A DNA stretch of 64,000 nucleotides from UBA9620 sp965220695 (GCA_965220695.1 OZ244838.1:3162001-3226000), one strand, 5' to 3'; positions 1 to 9,155 are shown, counted from the first letter of the stretch. Made by a program: numbers and translations. Notes: generated by a model not told the origin, from the letters alone.

Positions 1-80
1 CCGGCTACGACGAACGGGTGCGCGATCTGGCGAGAAAGGGTGTCGAGCTGATGAGCGCCGCGCCAGGCTCGGCGGCCTGA
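1..80 (+). CDS. C-terminal tail of a protein starting upstream of the window
   Basis: An open frame enters from the left edge and stops at TGA 78-80, giving about 25 residues rich in Arg, Ala and Gly and ending GSAA. The tail is too short to assign a family. Its stop codon directly abuts the stop codon of the convergent minus-strand gene at 81, so the two genes meet tail to tail with no intergenic base. Confidence 0.5.
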   Translation, partial: GYDERVRDLARKGVELMSAAPGSAA

Positions 81-422
81 TCAGAACGGTCTGTATATCA
101 CCATCGCCACCGCCAGTACGATGGCGGCGGTGGCGATGGTCGCCAGCATTGGGATTTGACCACTCATCCGGAACGCCATGCCGGTGAGCCCGGAAAGCAC
201 GAGCCAGCAAACGACCTTCACCATCGCCCAGCCGGGGAACCCGAGCCCCATCATCCCCATGACCCCGAAGCCGCTGATGAAGACCAGCAGGCTCAGCACG
301 CCCGACTGCATGAGGAACGTGCGCCGGCGCTCGGCGGCCGGCGCCGCGAAGGCCGCGAACGTCACACCGGCAAGCAGGATGACGGAGATGAGATGCAGCA
401 ACAGGAAAAGTTGAAGGTTCAT
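81..422 (-). CDS. Small integral membrane protein of unknown function
   Basis: The 113-residue product is almost entirely hydrophobic, with four predicted membrane helices at about residues 3-26, 38-60, 64-83 and 91-110. A short basic loop (ERRR) follows the first helix, suggesting it faces the cytoplasm. I see no catalytic motif or metal-binding cluster. It lies 11 bp downstream of the tandem-ABM protein gene on the same strand, so the two probably form one transcript. The size and layout resemble small CopD- or DUF2269-like membrane proteins, but I cannot assign it to a named family. Confidence 0.7.
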   Translation of the reverse strand: MNLQLFLLLHLISVILLAGVTFAAFAAPAAERRRTFLMQSGVLSLLVFISGFGVMGMMGLGFPGWAMVKVVCWLVLSGLTGMAFRMSGQIPMLATIATAAIVLAVAMVIYRPF

Positions 423-433
423 GCGCTTTTTGC

Positions 434-1201
434 CTAATTGTCCTGCTGGTTCGTCAGGCCGACCGCGGCAGTGTAGCTGAGTTCGGCGTCGTACTCGAGC
501 ACGGTACGCTCGACGCTGGTGATCACCTCGTTCAAGGTCATCGCCGCCTCATTCGACCCGGCGCCGAACGCACGCAGGATTCCCCCGCGATCAAGTTCTC
601 CATAACTGCGGAGATTCTCGACGATCTGCCAGACCACCGGCCCAGGGCCGAACTGGCGCTGGTACACCCCGAACACGACCCCCGCGTTACGGAACGTCTC
701 GACGTTGTCGCGCAGGAATGCTTCGAAGTCAGCGCCGCGTCCGGTCGCCACCTGCACGGTCGTCACGCGGGCGATCGACAACCCGCTGACGTCGTCGGAT
801 TCGACGCTCAGGTCCGGCCGATACCGCACGGCATAGGTCTGGCGTCCGACGCTCGATTCGCGCAGCTTGCGCAACACCCGGTCGTAGTCACGCGCCCGGA
901 GCGCACGGGCCAGCGGTCCTCCGCCGTCCAGATCGGCGAAGCTGGCCAGGGGCGTGATGAACTGCCGCTCGTAGGTATTGCCGAACTGCCCGGTCCGCCA
1001 CGCCGAGCGCCACGGCACGCCCCCCTGCCGCAGCGCGGGATTGATCTCGTCCCGATAGAGCTCGATGAAGTCGTTCAGCTTGTCGGGCCGCACCTGCACT
1101 ATCTGGACGCGATACCACGTCTCTTCGTCCTGCGCTCGCGCTGCCGGAACACCGGCCGCCACCACGAGCGCCGCGACGATAAATGCCTGCACTGTCCGCA
1201 T
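434..1201 (-). CDS. Secreted protein with two ABM/NIPSNAP-like domains
   Basis: The start at 1201 is chosen because AAGGAG lies six bases upstream and a clean signal peptide follows (MRTVQAF...ARAQ, about 23 residues). Upstream in-frame codons run into a repeat element. The mature protein has two halves, each starting with a strand such as VQIVQVRPDK or ARVTTVQVAT and containing a helix and aromatic strands, as in dimeric alpha/beta-barrel (ABM or NIPSNAP) domains. A clear paralogue lies at 32418-33269: both share a PWRS...FG-TY...ITPL block. There is no assigned enzymatic activity. It is likely periplasmic and co-transcribed with the membrane protein at 81-422. Confidence 0.75.
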   Translation of the reverse strand: MRTVQAFIVAALVVAAGVPAARAQDEETWYRVQIVQVRPDKLNDFIELYRDEINPALRQGGVPWRSAWRTGQFGNTYERQFITPLASFADLDGGGPLARALRARDYDRVLRKLRESSVGRQTYAVRYRPDLSVESDDVSGLSIARVTTVQVATGRGADFEAFLRDNVETFRNAGVVFGVYQRQFGPGPVVWQIVENLRSYGELDRGGILRAFGAGSNEAAMTLNEVITSVERTVLEYDAELSYTAAVGLTNQQDN

Positions 1202-1219
1202 GTGTTTCTCCTTCATGGC

Positions 1220-1422
1220 TAGCAGTCCGTGGTGGAACCCCGCGTGGCACCGAGAACGGCGAGGCACCCGGCTGACAAGGCGTGAGGAGGGCGCATATTG
1301 GGCATATGCAACCGACGAACAACGCCGTCAGGCGGGATGCATCGTGAAACAGCAGAATTCCGCGGGAAACGCAGAATTCTGCGGAGCTCGAATGCAGCGG
1401 GGTCTTCCACCACGGGCTGCTA
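1220..1422 (-). repeat. MITE-like dispersed element, copy A (full, 203 bp)
   Basis: The element begins TAGCAGTCCGTGGTGG and ends CCACGGGCTGCTA, giving imperfect terminal inverted repeats of about 25 bp. Read on the minus strand it aligns along its length with copies C and D, including the palindromic core GCATATGCCCAATATGC. It carries a central insert with two GAATTC sites (1355 and 1374, 19 bp apart) that C and D lack. It lies between the start of the ABM gene and the end of the SDR gene and has no coding capacity. Confidence 0.85.
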
Positions 1423-1462
1423 GGCTGCATGCTATCACTCCGGTCTCCGGAGAGGTGGAGAT

Positions 1463-2251
1463 TCACTCGCTGTATCGGCCGGAGGAGATCGTCGCGCCGC
1501 CGTCGACGACCAGCACCTGTCCAGTGATGAACCGGCCCGCCGGCGACGCCAGCAGCAGCGCCACACCGGCCATGTCCTCGGGTTCACCGATACGACCCAG
1601 CGGATAGGTGGCCGTCGCCTCCCGAAGACGATCGGGGTCGTCCCACAGTGCGCGCGCGAAGTCGGTGCGGACCAGCCCGGGCGCGATGCAGTTCGCCCGG
1701 ATGTTGCTGCGCCCCCACTCGACCGCCAGGTTGCGCGCCAACTGACAATCGGCTGCCTTCGACATCGCGTAGATGCCCAGCGTGTCGTGCCCCTTGAGCC
1801 CGCCGATGCTCGACACGATGATGATGGAACCGTCCTTCCGTTCGGCCATCTGTGGCAGCACGAGGTTGCACAACCACAGGTTGTGCTTCACGTTGGTGGC
1901 CATGATCTTGTCGTAGGCCGCCTCCGTGACCGTGGCCATCGGCCCGAAGTGCGGGTTCACCGCGGCGTTGCACACGAGAACGTCGACCCGTCCCCACTGT
2001 GTCATCGCCGCGTCAACCAACCCCTGCACCTGGTTCAGGTGCGACATGTGACAGGGAATCGCCACCGCTTCGCCGCCCTTGGCGCGGATATCGTCCGCCA
2101 CAGGCTGACAGCTCTCACGCCGGCGGCTCGAGACGACGACGCTGGCGCCCGCGCCGGCGAACGTCTCGGCGATGACCCGGCCGATGCCCTTGGACGATCC
2201 GGTGACCACCGCCACCTTGCCGCGCAGGGAAAACAGTTCCTGATATGACAT
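1463..2251 (-). CDS. SDR-family NAD(P)-dependent oxidoreductase
   Basis: This is a classical short-chain dehydrogenase/reductase of about 262 residues. It has the cofactor motif TGSSKGIG near residue 16, the structural motif CNAA near residue 90, the catalytic Ser in IIVSSIGG and the catalytic pair in YAMSK. The C terminus has the usual GQVLVVDGG. An ATG four codons upstream (2263) is also in frame; the inner start leaves the normal short N terminus. The gene is divergent from the CMD protein at 2317. The substrate is unknown; the neighbourhood (acyl-CoA dehydrogenase, CoA ligase) suggests catabolism of an acid or alcohol. Confidence 0.9.
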   Translation of the reverse strand: MSYQELFSLRGKVAVVTGSSKGIGRVIAETFAGAGASVVVSSRRRESCQPVADDIRAKGGEAVAIPCHMSHLNQVQGLVDAAMTQWGRVDVLVCNAAVNPHFGPMATVTEAAYDKIMATNVKHNLWLCNLVLPQMAERKDGSIIIVSSIGGLKGHDTLGIYAMSKAADCQLARNLAVEWGRSNIRANCIAPGLVRTDFARALWDDPDRLREATATYPLGRIGEPEDMAGVALLLASPAGRFITGQVLVVDGGATISSGRYSE

Positions 2252-2316
2252 CCGCGCAGGCATTATACGATTGACAGACGGTGGACCCTGGTGCGGAGAC
2301 AGCAGGAGGAGCTGAC

Positions 2317-2889
2317 ATGACCCTCGCCGATCGGATGCCGCCGATCGCGTTCGCCGACATGACCGCCGAGCAGCGCGCGGCTGTCGTCGACTTCAAGCAG
2401 ACGCGCAACACGTCCAGCTTCGAGGGCCCCTTCATCCCGTTGCTCCGCAGCCCCGAACTGCTCGGCAGGGTGCAGGTGGTGGGCCAGTACCTGCGATATC
2501 GCAGCGCGCTGCCGCGGCGCCTGAGCGAACTGGCGATCCTGGTCACGGCCCGTCACTGGGGCCAGCAGTTCGAATGGCACGTGCATTCAGCGGACGCCGC
2601 GGCGGTCGGCCTCTCCAGCACCATCATCGAGGCGATCGCCGAGGGACGCCGGCCCCCCGACATGGACGAGGACGAAGCGGCCCTGTACGACTTCTGCCAG
2701 GAGCTGCTGCACAATCGGAGCGTCAGCGACCCGACCTACGCCCGCGGGGTGGAGCGGTTTGGCGAGCAGGGCGTCATCGACACCGTCGGACTCCTGGGGT
2801 ATTACTCGCTGCTGGCGATGGTGCTGAACACCGCGCGGACGCCGATTCGTGAAGGCATGAGGGAGACGCTGGAGCGGTTTCACGGCTGA
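2317..2889 (+). CDS. Carboxymuconolactone decarboxylase (CMD)-family protein
   Basis: The 190-residue product is an all-helical CMD/AhpD-like protein. Its core segment (residues about 70-95) reads ILVTARHW..QFEWHVHSADA, the EW-H-H form seen in CMD-family proteins lacking the AhpD CxxC redox pair. The start at 2317 is favoured by GGAGGAG seven bases upstream; an in-frame GTG at 2281 lacks such a site. It is divergent from the SDR gene. The family includes gamma-carboxymuconolactone decarboxylases and many uncharacterised oxidative-stress or catabolic proteins, so the reaction is not assigned. Confidence 0.85.
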   Translation: MTLADRMPPIAFADMTAEQRAAVVDFKQTRNTSSFEGPFIPLLRSPELLGRVQVVGQYLRYRSALPRRLSELAILVTARHWGQQFEWHVHSADAAAVGLSSTIIEAIAEGRRPPDMDEDEAALYDFCQELLHNRSVSDPTYARGVERFGEQGVIDTVGLLGYYSLLAMVLNTARTPIREGMRETLERFHG

Positions 2890-2913
2890 CACGCAAAAGC
2901 GCAGGAGCGGAAG

Positions 2914-4074
2914 TCATCGACGCTGATTGAATCGCCGGCCGACGAGCGCCGAGGCGATGTTCACCTTCTGGATGTCGATGGTGCCGCCGGCGATACCCCA
3001 GCCCCACGCGTCACGCATGCGCCGCTCCATCGGGTAGTCGCGCGAGTAGCCGTAGCCGCCCATGAGCTGCACCGCTGCGCTGGTCACCTCGCGGGCCGCC
3101 TCGTTGGCCACGCACTTCGCGATGCTCGAATCGAGAATCGTGGGCAGCCCGCCCTCGGCGCGCTGCGCGGCCCGATGGATGAGGAGCCGGGACGCCTCGA
3201 CCCGCATCGCCATCTCGGCCAGCTTCAGTTGCACCGCCTGGAACTCGACGATCGGTTTGCCGAACTGGCGTCGCTCCTGCACCCAGACCAGCGCATCCTC
3301 CAGCGCCCCCGACGCCTGACCGAGCGCCATGGTGGCGTTGCCGCAGCGCTCCAGATCGAACGCCTGCATCAGCTTCGGGAAGCCGCCGGCCGGCACGACG
3401 AGATGGTCGGCCGGCACCGACACCTCGTCGAAGTAGAGGTCCGACTCGGGGATGCCGCGAAACCCCATGAGCTGCTCCTGCTCGCCGAACGTGAGTCCCG
3501 GCGTCCCCTTCTCGATATAGACGGCGCCGATACCCTTCGCGCCAGGCGCCTCCGACAGCCGGCAGTAGACGAGATAGGCATCCGAGTGGCCGCCGCCCGA
3601 GCACCAGCGCTTGGCGCCGTTGATCACGATCCAGTCTCCGCGCCGCTCGGCCCGCGTTCGCAGATCGGTCAGCGCCGTACCGGCGTCCGGCTCCGACATC
3701 GCGACGGCGACGATCATCTCGCCCCGGCAGACGGCGGGAATCACCCGCTGTGTCAACGCGGCCGGCGCGAAGTGCTCGAGCGCGCGCACAGGACCGGCCA
3801 CCGACTCGAAGATCGGGAACGCCACCGCCGACGAGACCTTGGCGAACTCCTCCAGCACGAGGAACGCGTCCACGTTCCCGAGTCCGAGCCCGCCGTGCCT
3901 CGCAGACACGTTCACACCGAGAAAGCCCATCTCGGCGTAGCGCTTGACCCAGTCGCGCGACAACGGCACGGCATCGCGCTCGGTCCGCTCAGCCACCGCG
4001 GTCATCTCGCCGCGGGCAAACGCTCGCGCGGCCGCCTGCAGCGCCCGCTGTTCCTCGCTCAACGTGAAATCCAT
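2914..4074 (-). CDS. Acyl-CoA dehydrogenase family protein
   Basis: The 386-residue product has the complete acyl-CoA dehydrogenase layout: an N-terminal helical domain (TLSEEQRAL), a middle beta domain with MSEPDAGTALTDL and RWCSGGG, and a C-terminal helical domain with MGGYGYSRDYPMERRMRDA. It should bind FAD and oxidise an acyl-CoA thioester. The start at 4074 follows GAGAGGAG; the open frame continues upstream, but that extension is antisense to the CMD gene at 4192 and is not protein-like. The usual catalytic Glu of the IYEGT motif is replaced by Gly (IAGGT), so the catalytic base must lie elsewhere or the substrate class differs. Confidence 0.9.
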   Translation of the reverse strand: MDFTLSEEQRALQAAARAFARGEMTAVAERTERDAVPLSRDWVKRYAEMGFLGVNVSARHGGLGLGNVDAFLVLEEFAKVSSAVAFPIFESVAGPVRALEHFAPAALTQRVIPAVCRGEMIVAVAMSEPDAGTALTDLRTRAERRGDWIVINGAKRWCSGGGHSDAYLVYCRLSEAPGAKGIGAVYIEKGTPGLTFGEQEQLMGFRGIPESDLYFDEVSVPADHLVVPAGGFPKLMQAFDLERCGNATMALGQASGALEDALVWVQERRQFGKPIVEFQAVQLKLAEMAMRVEASRLLIHRAAQRAEGGLPTILDSSIAKCVANEAAREVTSAAVQLMGGYGYSRDYPMERRMRDAWGWGIAGGTIDIQKVNIASALVGRRFNQRR

Positions 4075-4191
4075 GCGTCTCCTCTCACACCCTGGCCGGC
4101 CAGCCGCCATGGCGCCGGCGCAGCGGTCGCCGGCCGTGACCGCCGTGAATGGTACACTCGCGGCCCGCAACGAACCGCAGAGGAGACCACG

Positions 4192-4608
4192 ATGATGTCC
4201 ACGACGCTGCATGACAAGGGGCTGCATGCCAGACGGAAGGTGCTGGGCGACGCGTATGTCGACCGCGCACTCGACCGATTGGACAGCTTCAACGCCGAGT
4301 TTCAGCACCTGGTGAGCGAGTACTGCTGGGGTACGGTCTGGACCAGGACCACGCTCAGCGACCGGCAACGGAGCCTCATCAACCTGAGCATGATCGCCGC
4401 CCTCAACCGTGGGGTCGAATTCAAGACCCACGTGCGCGGCGCGGTGCGCAACGGCTGCACGGTGGCAGAGATCCGGGACACGCTCCTGCAGGTCGCGGTG
4501 TACTGCGGCATTCCGGCCGGGGTGGAGGCGTTTCGTCTGGCGCGCGAGGTCTTCGAGGCCGAGGGCGTCGTCCCGGCGCCCGTCTCCGATGCCGCGGACT
4601 CAGCCTAG
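4192..4608 (+). CDS. Carboxymuconolactone decarboxylase-family protein, short form
   Basis: This 138-residue protein is close to the canonical gamma-carboxymuconolactone decarboxylase length. It shows the family signature around residues 60-115: LINLSMIAALNR, then FKTHVRGA-RNG and LLQVAVYCGIP. The first of two ATGs at 4192 follows AGAGGAG. It is divergent from the acyl-CoA dehydrogenase, and its end overlaps the end of the convergent transporter gene by 4 bp. A second, more distant CMD protein lies at 2317. Decarboxylation of a muconolactone-like compound is possible but unproven. Confidence 0.88.
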   Translation: MMSTTLHDKGLHARRKVLGDAYVDRALDRLDSFNAEFQHLVSEYCWGTVWTRTTLSDRQRSLINLSMIAALNRGVEFKTHVRGAVRNGCTVAEIRDTLLQVAVYCGIPAGVEAFRLAREVFEAEGVVPAPVSDAADSA

Positions 4609-5924
4609 TGAAGCTTCGCTTCGGCTGCGCGCGCGGCGCGCTGGCCTTCGTCCACATCGACCCGGGCCAACAGCAGGCCGCCGATGACGAAGAACAGGAT
4701 GATCGAGAGGATGGCGCCGCGGCTGGACCCGGTGGCCCAGATCATCCCGGCGAACACCCCCGGCCCGAAGATGCCGGCGAACTTCTCGAACACACCGAAG
4801 AAGCCGAAGAACTCCGACGACTTGTGGCGCGGCACCATGCTGGCGAACAGCGACCGGCTCAGCGCCTGACTGCCCCCCTGCACCATCCCGACCAGGATCG
4901 CGAGGACGTAGAATTCCGAGGCGGTGGTCATGCCGTACGCGAACACGCTGATGGCGACATAGACCGCGAGTGACAGGAAGATTGCCCGTTTGGCCCCGAT
5001 CCGCCCGGCGATCTGGCCGAACAGGAACGCGAAGGGCACACCGATGAACTGCACCAGCACGACGGCCGTGATCAGATCGGCCCGCCCGAGCCCGATCTCG
5101 GTGCCGAACGTGGTCGCCATACGGATGATGGTGCCGATACCGTCGTTGTAGATGAGAAACGCCAGCAGCATCAGGAACGCCTGCCGGTAGGTCTGCAACT
5201 CGCGCAGCGTCTCGACGAGCCGGACGATCGACATCATCACCGCATTGGCACCGGCCTGCTCGTCCGCCTCGAACGCGCGGGCCGGTTCTGGTACGGTCCT
5301 GAGAATCGGAATCGAGAACCCGAGCCACCACACCGCCACGCTGACGAACGACAGCCGGCTGGCAATCTCCGCCCCGCTCAACCCGAACAGGTCGGGCCGC
5401 TGGATCCAGGCCAGATTCACCAGCAGCAACATGCCGCTGCCGAAGTACCCCAGGGCGTATCCGGCGGTCGAGACCCGGTCCATCTCATGTGGACGGGCGA
5501 TGTGCGGAAGCAGCGAATCGGAAAACACCAGGCTGGCGGCCACCCCGACGTTGGCCACCGCAAACAGCACCGCCGCCGGCAGCCAGTCCCCGCGCTCGAT
5601 GAAGTACATGCATCCGGTGGCCGCGACACCGAGCAATATGCTACCGGCCAGCATCTTTTTCTTGATACCGGCGAAGTCCGCCAACGCGCCGAGAATCGGC
5701 GCCAGCACGGCGACACCGGCCAGCGCGAGGGTCGTGGTCAGGGCGAAGCGGAAGCTTGCGGTGGCCGGCTCGAGATCGGCAGCCGCCACCTCCTGGAAGT
5801 AGATTGGGAACACTGCCGTCACGACCGTGGCCATGAACGCGGAGTTGGCCCAGTCGTACATCGCCCAGGCGCGCAACTCCGGTCGGTGCAGTCCGACGCG
5901 CTCGAGGAGCGGGGAATCGCGCAT
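4605..5924 (-). CDS. MFS transporter, UMF1 (Atg22-like) family
   Basis: The 439-residue protein has about 12 predicted membrane helices and starts with the UMF1-type segment RAWAMYDWANSAFMATVVTAVFP. Conserved loop motifs include GALADFAGIKKKML after helix 3 and FGQIAGRIGAKRAI in the second half, the two symmetry-related MFS loop signatures. It sits in the cytoplasmic membrane and probably exports or imports a small organic solute. The surrounding genes suggest an organic acid or a degradation intermediate, but the substrate is not readable from sequence. Confidence 0.9.
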   Translation of the reverse strand: MRDSPLLERVGLHRPELRAWAMYDWANSAFMATVVTAVFPIYFQEVAAADLEPATASFRFALTTTLALAGVAVLAPILGALADFAGIKKKMLAGSILLGVAATGCMYFIERGDWLPAAVLFAVANVGVAASLVFSDSLLPHIARPHEMDRVSTAGYALGYFGSGMLLLVNLAWIQRPDLFGLSGAEIASRLSFVSVAVWWLGFSIPILRTVPEPARAFEADEQAGANAVMMSIVRLVETLRELQTYRQAFLMLLAFLIYNDGIGTIIRMATTFGTEIGLGRADLITAVVLVQFIGVPFAFLFGQIAGRIGAKRAIFLSLAVYVAISVFAYGMTTASEFYVLAILVGMVQGGSQALSRSLFASMVPRHKSSEFFGFFGVFEKFAGIFGPGVFAGMIWATGSSRGAILSIILFFVIGGLLLARVDVDEGQRAARAAEAKLH

Positions 5925-6023
5925 GATCGTTCCCGGACCCTACCATAGTTGGCTGCGGCGGGCCGCTCGACGGGATACAGCGCCGGTCACATGCAGCGGG
6001 ACTCTTGCCACGGGAGTGGACGC

Positions 6024-6029
6024 TATAAT
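6024..6029 (+). promoter_or_regulatory. Candidate -10 box for the cupin gene
   Basis: A perfect TATAAT lies 43 bp before the ATG at 6072. No good -35 hexamer sits at 16-18 bp spacing, so this is a partial promoter call only. Confidence 0.4.
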
Positions 6030-6071
6030 CAGCGCAGGCTCACCGTTGACAGAGGCAGACTGGAGACCGTC

Positions 6072-6551
6072 ATGAGACCAGCACGCAGGATCGCGACCGG
6101 AATCGTTGCGCTCGGGTGGATACCGACCCTGGCGTTCGTCGGCCTGCATTGGACGGGCGAGATCCACGCCGCCGCCCAGGAGCGCTCCCCGATCCGGGTC
6201 ACCCGCATCTATACCGGTCCGGACGACAAGACCCACGCCGAGGAATACGACGTGCCGCTCGGCGCGCAGCGCGGCGCCACCGAGCTGTCGGAGCCGGTCG
6301 ACGTCACCAGCCTGCAGTTCCGGCGCACGTCACCCGACTACTTCATCGACTGGCACACGGCGCCGCGCAAGCAGTACGTCATCACCCTCAGCGGCACGAG
6401 CGAGGTGGAAATCGGGGACGGCACCAGAATTCAGCTTCACCCCGGACACATCCTGCTGGCCGAGGACGTGACCGGACAGGGACACATCTCGCGGGCCGTC
6501 GGCAGCGAGGACCGTATCTCGCTGTTCATCCCGCTCGCGGACCAGGATTGA
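6072..6551 (+). CDS. Exported cupin-fold protein
   Basis: The 159-residue product starts with a hydrophobic export signal (residues about 7-35). A small beta-barrel follows, with the cupin-like run WHTAPRKQYVITLSGTSEVE, then G-RI-LHPGHILLAEDVTGQGH. Conserved His residues at the start and end of this run could bind a metal, as in typical cupins. The second motif (PGHILLAEDVTGQGH) is common in small secreted cupins of unknown function. A TATAAT lies 43 bp upstream. An SDR gene follows 22 bp downstream on the same strand, suggesting co-transcription. Confidence 0.8.
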   Translation: MRPARRIATGIVALGWIPTLAFVGLHWTGEIHAAAQERSPIRVTRIYTGPDDKTHAEEYDVPLGAQRGATELSEPVDVTSLQFRRTSPDYFIDWHTAPRKQYVITLSGTSEVEIGDGTRIQLHPGHILLAEDVTGQGHISRAVGSEDRISLFIPLADQD

Positions 6552-6573
6552 CGCCCGGCGAGAGAGAAACGCC

Positions 6574-7374
6574 GTGACGCCCGCCGCCACGATCACCGTA
6601 TCGACCCTCTTCGATCTCACCGGCAAGACCGCGCTGGTCACCGGAGGCTCGCGTGGCATCGGCAGGATGATCGCCGAGGGCTATCTGCAGGCCGGCGCGA
6701 CCGTATACATATCGGCGCGCAAGACGGCGGTCTGCGAGCAGGCGGCCGCCGAACTGTCGGCGCACGGCCCCTGCCATTCCCTGCCGGCCGACATCGCCGA
6801 CGACAACGACCGGACACGTCTCGTCCGAGCGCTCGGTGATCGGACCCCGCGGCTCGACATCCTGGTGAACAACGCCGGGGCCGCCTGGGGCGCGCCCTAC
6901 GCGGAATTCCCGGAACACGGATTCCGCAAGGTGCTCGATCTCAACCTGACGGCGCTGTTCTTCCTGACCCGCGATCTGACGCCGCTGCTCGCCGCCGCGG
7001 CCCGCCCGGACGACCCGGCCCGGATCATCAACATCGGCTCGATGGATGGCATCAAGGCGCCCACCGTGCTGCGCACCGGCACCTTTCCCTATTCCGCGAG
7101 CAAGGCGGCAGTCCACCACCTGACGGCGGCGCTGGCCCTCGAGCTCGCGCCGCGCCACATCACCGTGAACGCCGTCGCGCCGGGGTTCTTCGAAAGCAGG
7201 ATGACCAGGGCATCGCTCGAACGGTTCCGCACGGACATCGAGCGGAACTGTCCGCTGGGACGAATCGGCCGCCCCGAGGAAATGGCCGGCATCGCGATCT
7301 ACCTGGCGTCCCGAGCCGGCGCGTACACGAACGGCGCGATCATTCCCGTCGACGGCGGCACCTGTGTGGCCTGA
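6574..7374 (+). CDS. SDR-family oxidoreductase
   Basis: This 266-residue short-chain dehydrogenase starts at a GTG 22 bp after the cupin gene. Motifs present are the cofactor loop TGGSRGIG (about residue 22), NNAG (about residue 96), a catalytic Ser in INIGSMDG, and YSASK. The C-terminal end GAIIPVDGG is standard. It belongs to the same broad family as the SDR at 1463 but is not a close copy; the sequence around GATVYISARKT resembles the gluconate 5-dehydrogenase-like group. Substrate unknown. Confidence 0.9.
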   Translation: MTPAATITVSTLFDLTGKTALVTGGSRGIGRMIAEGYLQAGATVYISARKTAVCEQAAAELSAHGPCHSLPADIADDNDRTRLVRALGDRTPRLDILVNNAGAAWGAPYAEFPEHGFRKVLDLNLTALFFLTRDLTPLLAAAARPDDPARIINIGSMDGIKAPTVLRTGTFPYSASKAAVHHLTAALALELAPRHITVNAVAPGFFESRMTRASLERFRTDIERNCPLGRIGRPEEMAGIAIYLASRAGAYTNGAIIPVDGGTCVA

Positions 7375-7520
7375 CGGTGCGCGGCGCGGCGCCGGCTCGC
7401 TATGTCTCCAGGCGCGAGTTCCCGCCGTTGCACACGTTCTTGGACCATGGGCCGCGCTGGCATACCCTATTGGCAGCCCCTGGTGGACGCGCGACCGGAC
7501 ACGCGCATGCGGAGACGACG

Positions 7521-9101
7521 ATGATCTATCGCAGTCCCTACCCCGACGTCGCCATCCCGAACGTACCGCTCCAGGACTACCTGTTCGAGCACGCTGAGCG
7601 GTTCGCCGGCAAGGCCGCCCTGATCGACGGCCCGACCGGACGCACGATCACCTACGGACAACTCGTGCAGGCGGTGCAGAGCACGGCCGCCGGTCTGGCG
7701 GCGCGGGGCTTCGGCAAGCACGACGTCTTCGCCATCTACAGCCCGAACATCCCCGAGTACGCCATCGCGTTCTTCGGGGTCGCGACCGCGGGCGGAGCCA
7801 GCACGACGGTCAATCCGCTCTACACGGCGAACGAGCTGAAACGTCAGCTCACCGATTCGAAGGCGAAGTTCCTGGTCACGATTCCCCAGTTCCTCGACAA
7901 GGCGCAGGATGCGGTTGCGGGTACCAGCGTTAAGGAGATCTTCGTATTCGGCGAGGCGCCGGGCGCCACCCCGTTCGCCGCGCTCGCTCAGGCGGGTGGC
8001 GCACCGCCGGTGGTCGAGATCGATCCACTGGAGGATTTCGTCTCGCTGCCCTACTCGAGCGGCACCACCGGTCTGCCGAAAGGGGTAATGCTGACGCACC
8101 ACAACCTGGTCGCAAACCTCTGTCAGACGCACTCGGTCGAGCGCCTGTCTGACGAGGAGGTGCTGATCGGAATCCTGCCGTTCTACCACATCTACGGCAT
8201 GGTGGTGATCATGAGCGGCGCACTCCGGGCCGGCGCCACCATCGTCACGATGCCGCGGTTCGACCTCGAGCAGTTCCTCGCGCTGCTGCAGAAGTATGGC
8301 GTCACCATGGCCTACCTGGTGCCCCCGATCGTCCTGGCTCTGGCCAGACACCCGCTGGTGGACAACTACGACCTGTCGAAGCTGCGCAACATCCTGTCGG
8401 GCGCCGCGCCGCTGCCGGAACCGGTCGCGAAGGCGTGCATCGAACGGCACGGCGTGATGCTGCGTCAGGGCTACGGGCTGACCGAGACGAGCCCGGTGAC
8501 TCATGCCAACGGCAAGGACCGGGAGATCAAGCACACGTCGGTCGGGTTCGTGCTGCCGAACACCGAATATCGCGTGATCGACCTCGTGGACGGCGCCGAC
8601 GCCGCGACCGGGCAGTTGGGAGAAGTGTGGATCCGCGGCCCGCAAGTCATGAAGGGGTATCTCAACAATCCCGACGCCACCCGGGACATGATCGACGACG
8701 ATGGCTGGCTGCACTCGGGCGACATCGGCTACGCCGACGAGGACGGCTACCTGTACGTGGTCGACCGGGCCAAGGAGCTCATCAAATACAAGGGAATGCA
8801 AGTGGCTCCGGCCGAGATCGAGGGGGTCATCCAGGCGCACCCGGCGGTCGCCGACGCCGCCGTGATTCCGGTGCCTGACGAGGAGGCCGGTGAGATTCCG
8901 AAGGCGTTCGTCGTCGTGAGACCGGGCGCGGAGGTCTCGGCGGACGAGATCATGGCACACGTCGCCGGCCGGGTCGCGCCGCACAAGAAGGTCCGTCAGG
9001 TCGAGTTCATCGACGCCATCCCGAAGGTGCCGTCGGGCAAGATCCTCCGGCGCGAGTTGCGGGACCGCGAGCGCGCCGCCCGCGCGGGCGCCGAGTCGTA
9101 G
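7521..9101 (+). CDS. AMP-forming acyl-CoA ligase, 4-coumarate-CoA ligase type
   Basis: The 526-residue enzyme has all adenylate-forming motifs in order: YSSGTTGLPKGVMLTH (AMP-binding loop, about residue 175), YGLTETSP (about 320), GWLHSGDIGY (about 395) and the C-terminal lysine segment PKVPSGKILRREL. It should activate a carboxylic acid with ATP and transfer it to CoA; an aryl or fatty acid is likely. The start at 7521 (MIYRSPY) is preferred over the upstream frame because it gives the family N terminus and follows GGAGACG. It may feed the acyl-CoA dehydrogenase nearby. Confidence 0.92.
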   Translation: MIYRSPYPDVAIPNVPLQDYLFEHAERFAGKAALIDGPTGRTITYGQLVQAVQSTAAGLAARGFGKHDVFAIYSPNIPEYAIAFFGVATAGGASTTVNPLYTANELKRQLTDSKAKFLVTIPQFLDKAQDAVAGTSVKEIFVFGEAPGATPFAALAQAGGAPPVVEIDPLEDFVSLPYSSGTTGLPKGVMLTHHNLVANLCQTHSVERLSDEEVLIGILPFYHIYGMVVIMSGALRAGATIVTMPRFDLEQFLALLQKYGVTMAYLVPPIVLALARHPLVDNYDLSKLRNILSGAAPLPEPVAKACIERHGVMLRQGYGLTETSPVTHANGKDREIKHTSVGFVLPNTEYRVIDLVDGADAATGQLGEVWIRGPQVMKGYLNNPDATRDMIDDDGWLHSGDIGYADEDGYLYVVDRAKELIKYKGMQVAPAEIEGVIQAHPAVADAAVIPVPDEEAGEIPKAFVVVRPGAEVSADEIMAHVAGRVAPHKKVRQVEFIDAIPKVPSGKILRRELRDRERAARAGAES

Positions 9102-9155
9102 CGCTGTCCCTCGCGTTGCATCGCCATCGGATCGGCAGCCGGAATGCGGCGCCGG

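Noticed and set aside
2262..2276. TATAAT (minus) and TTGACA (plus) between the divergent SDR and CMD genes
   Set aside because: Each is a good single hexamer, but neither has a matching partner box at proper spacing, so no promoter is called.
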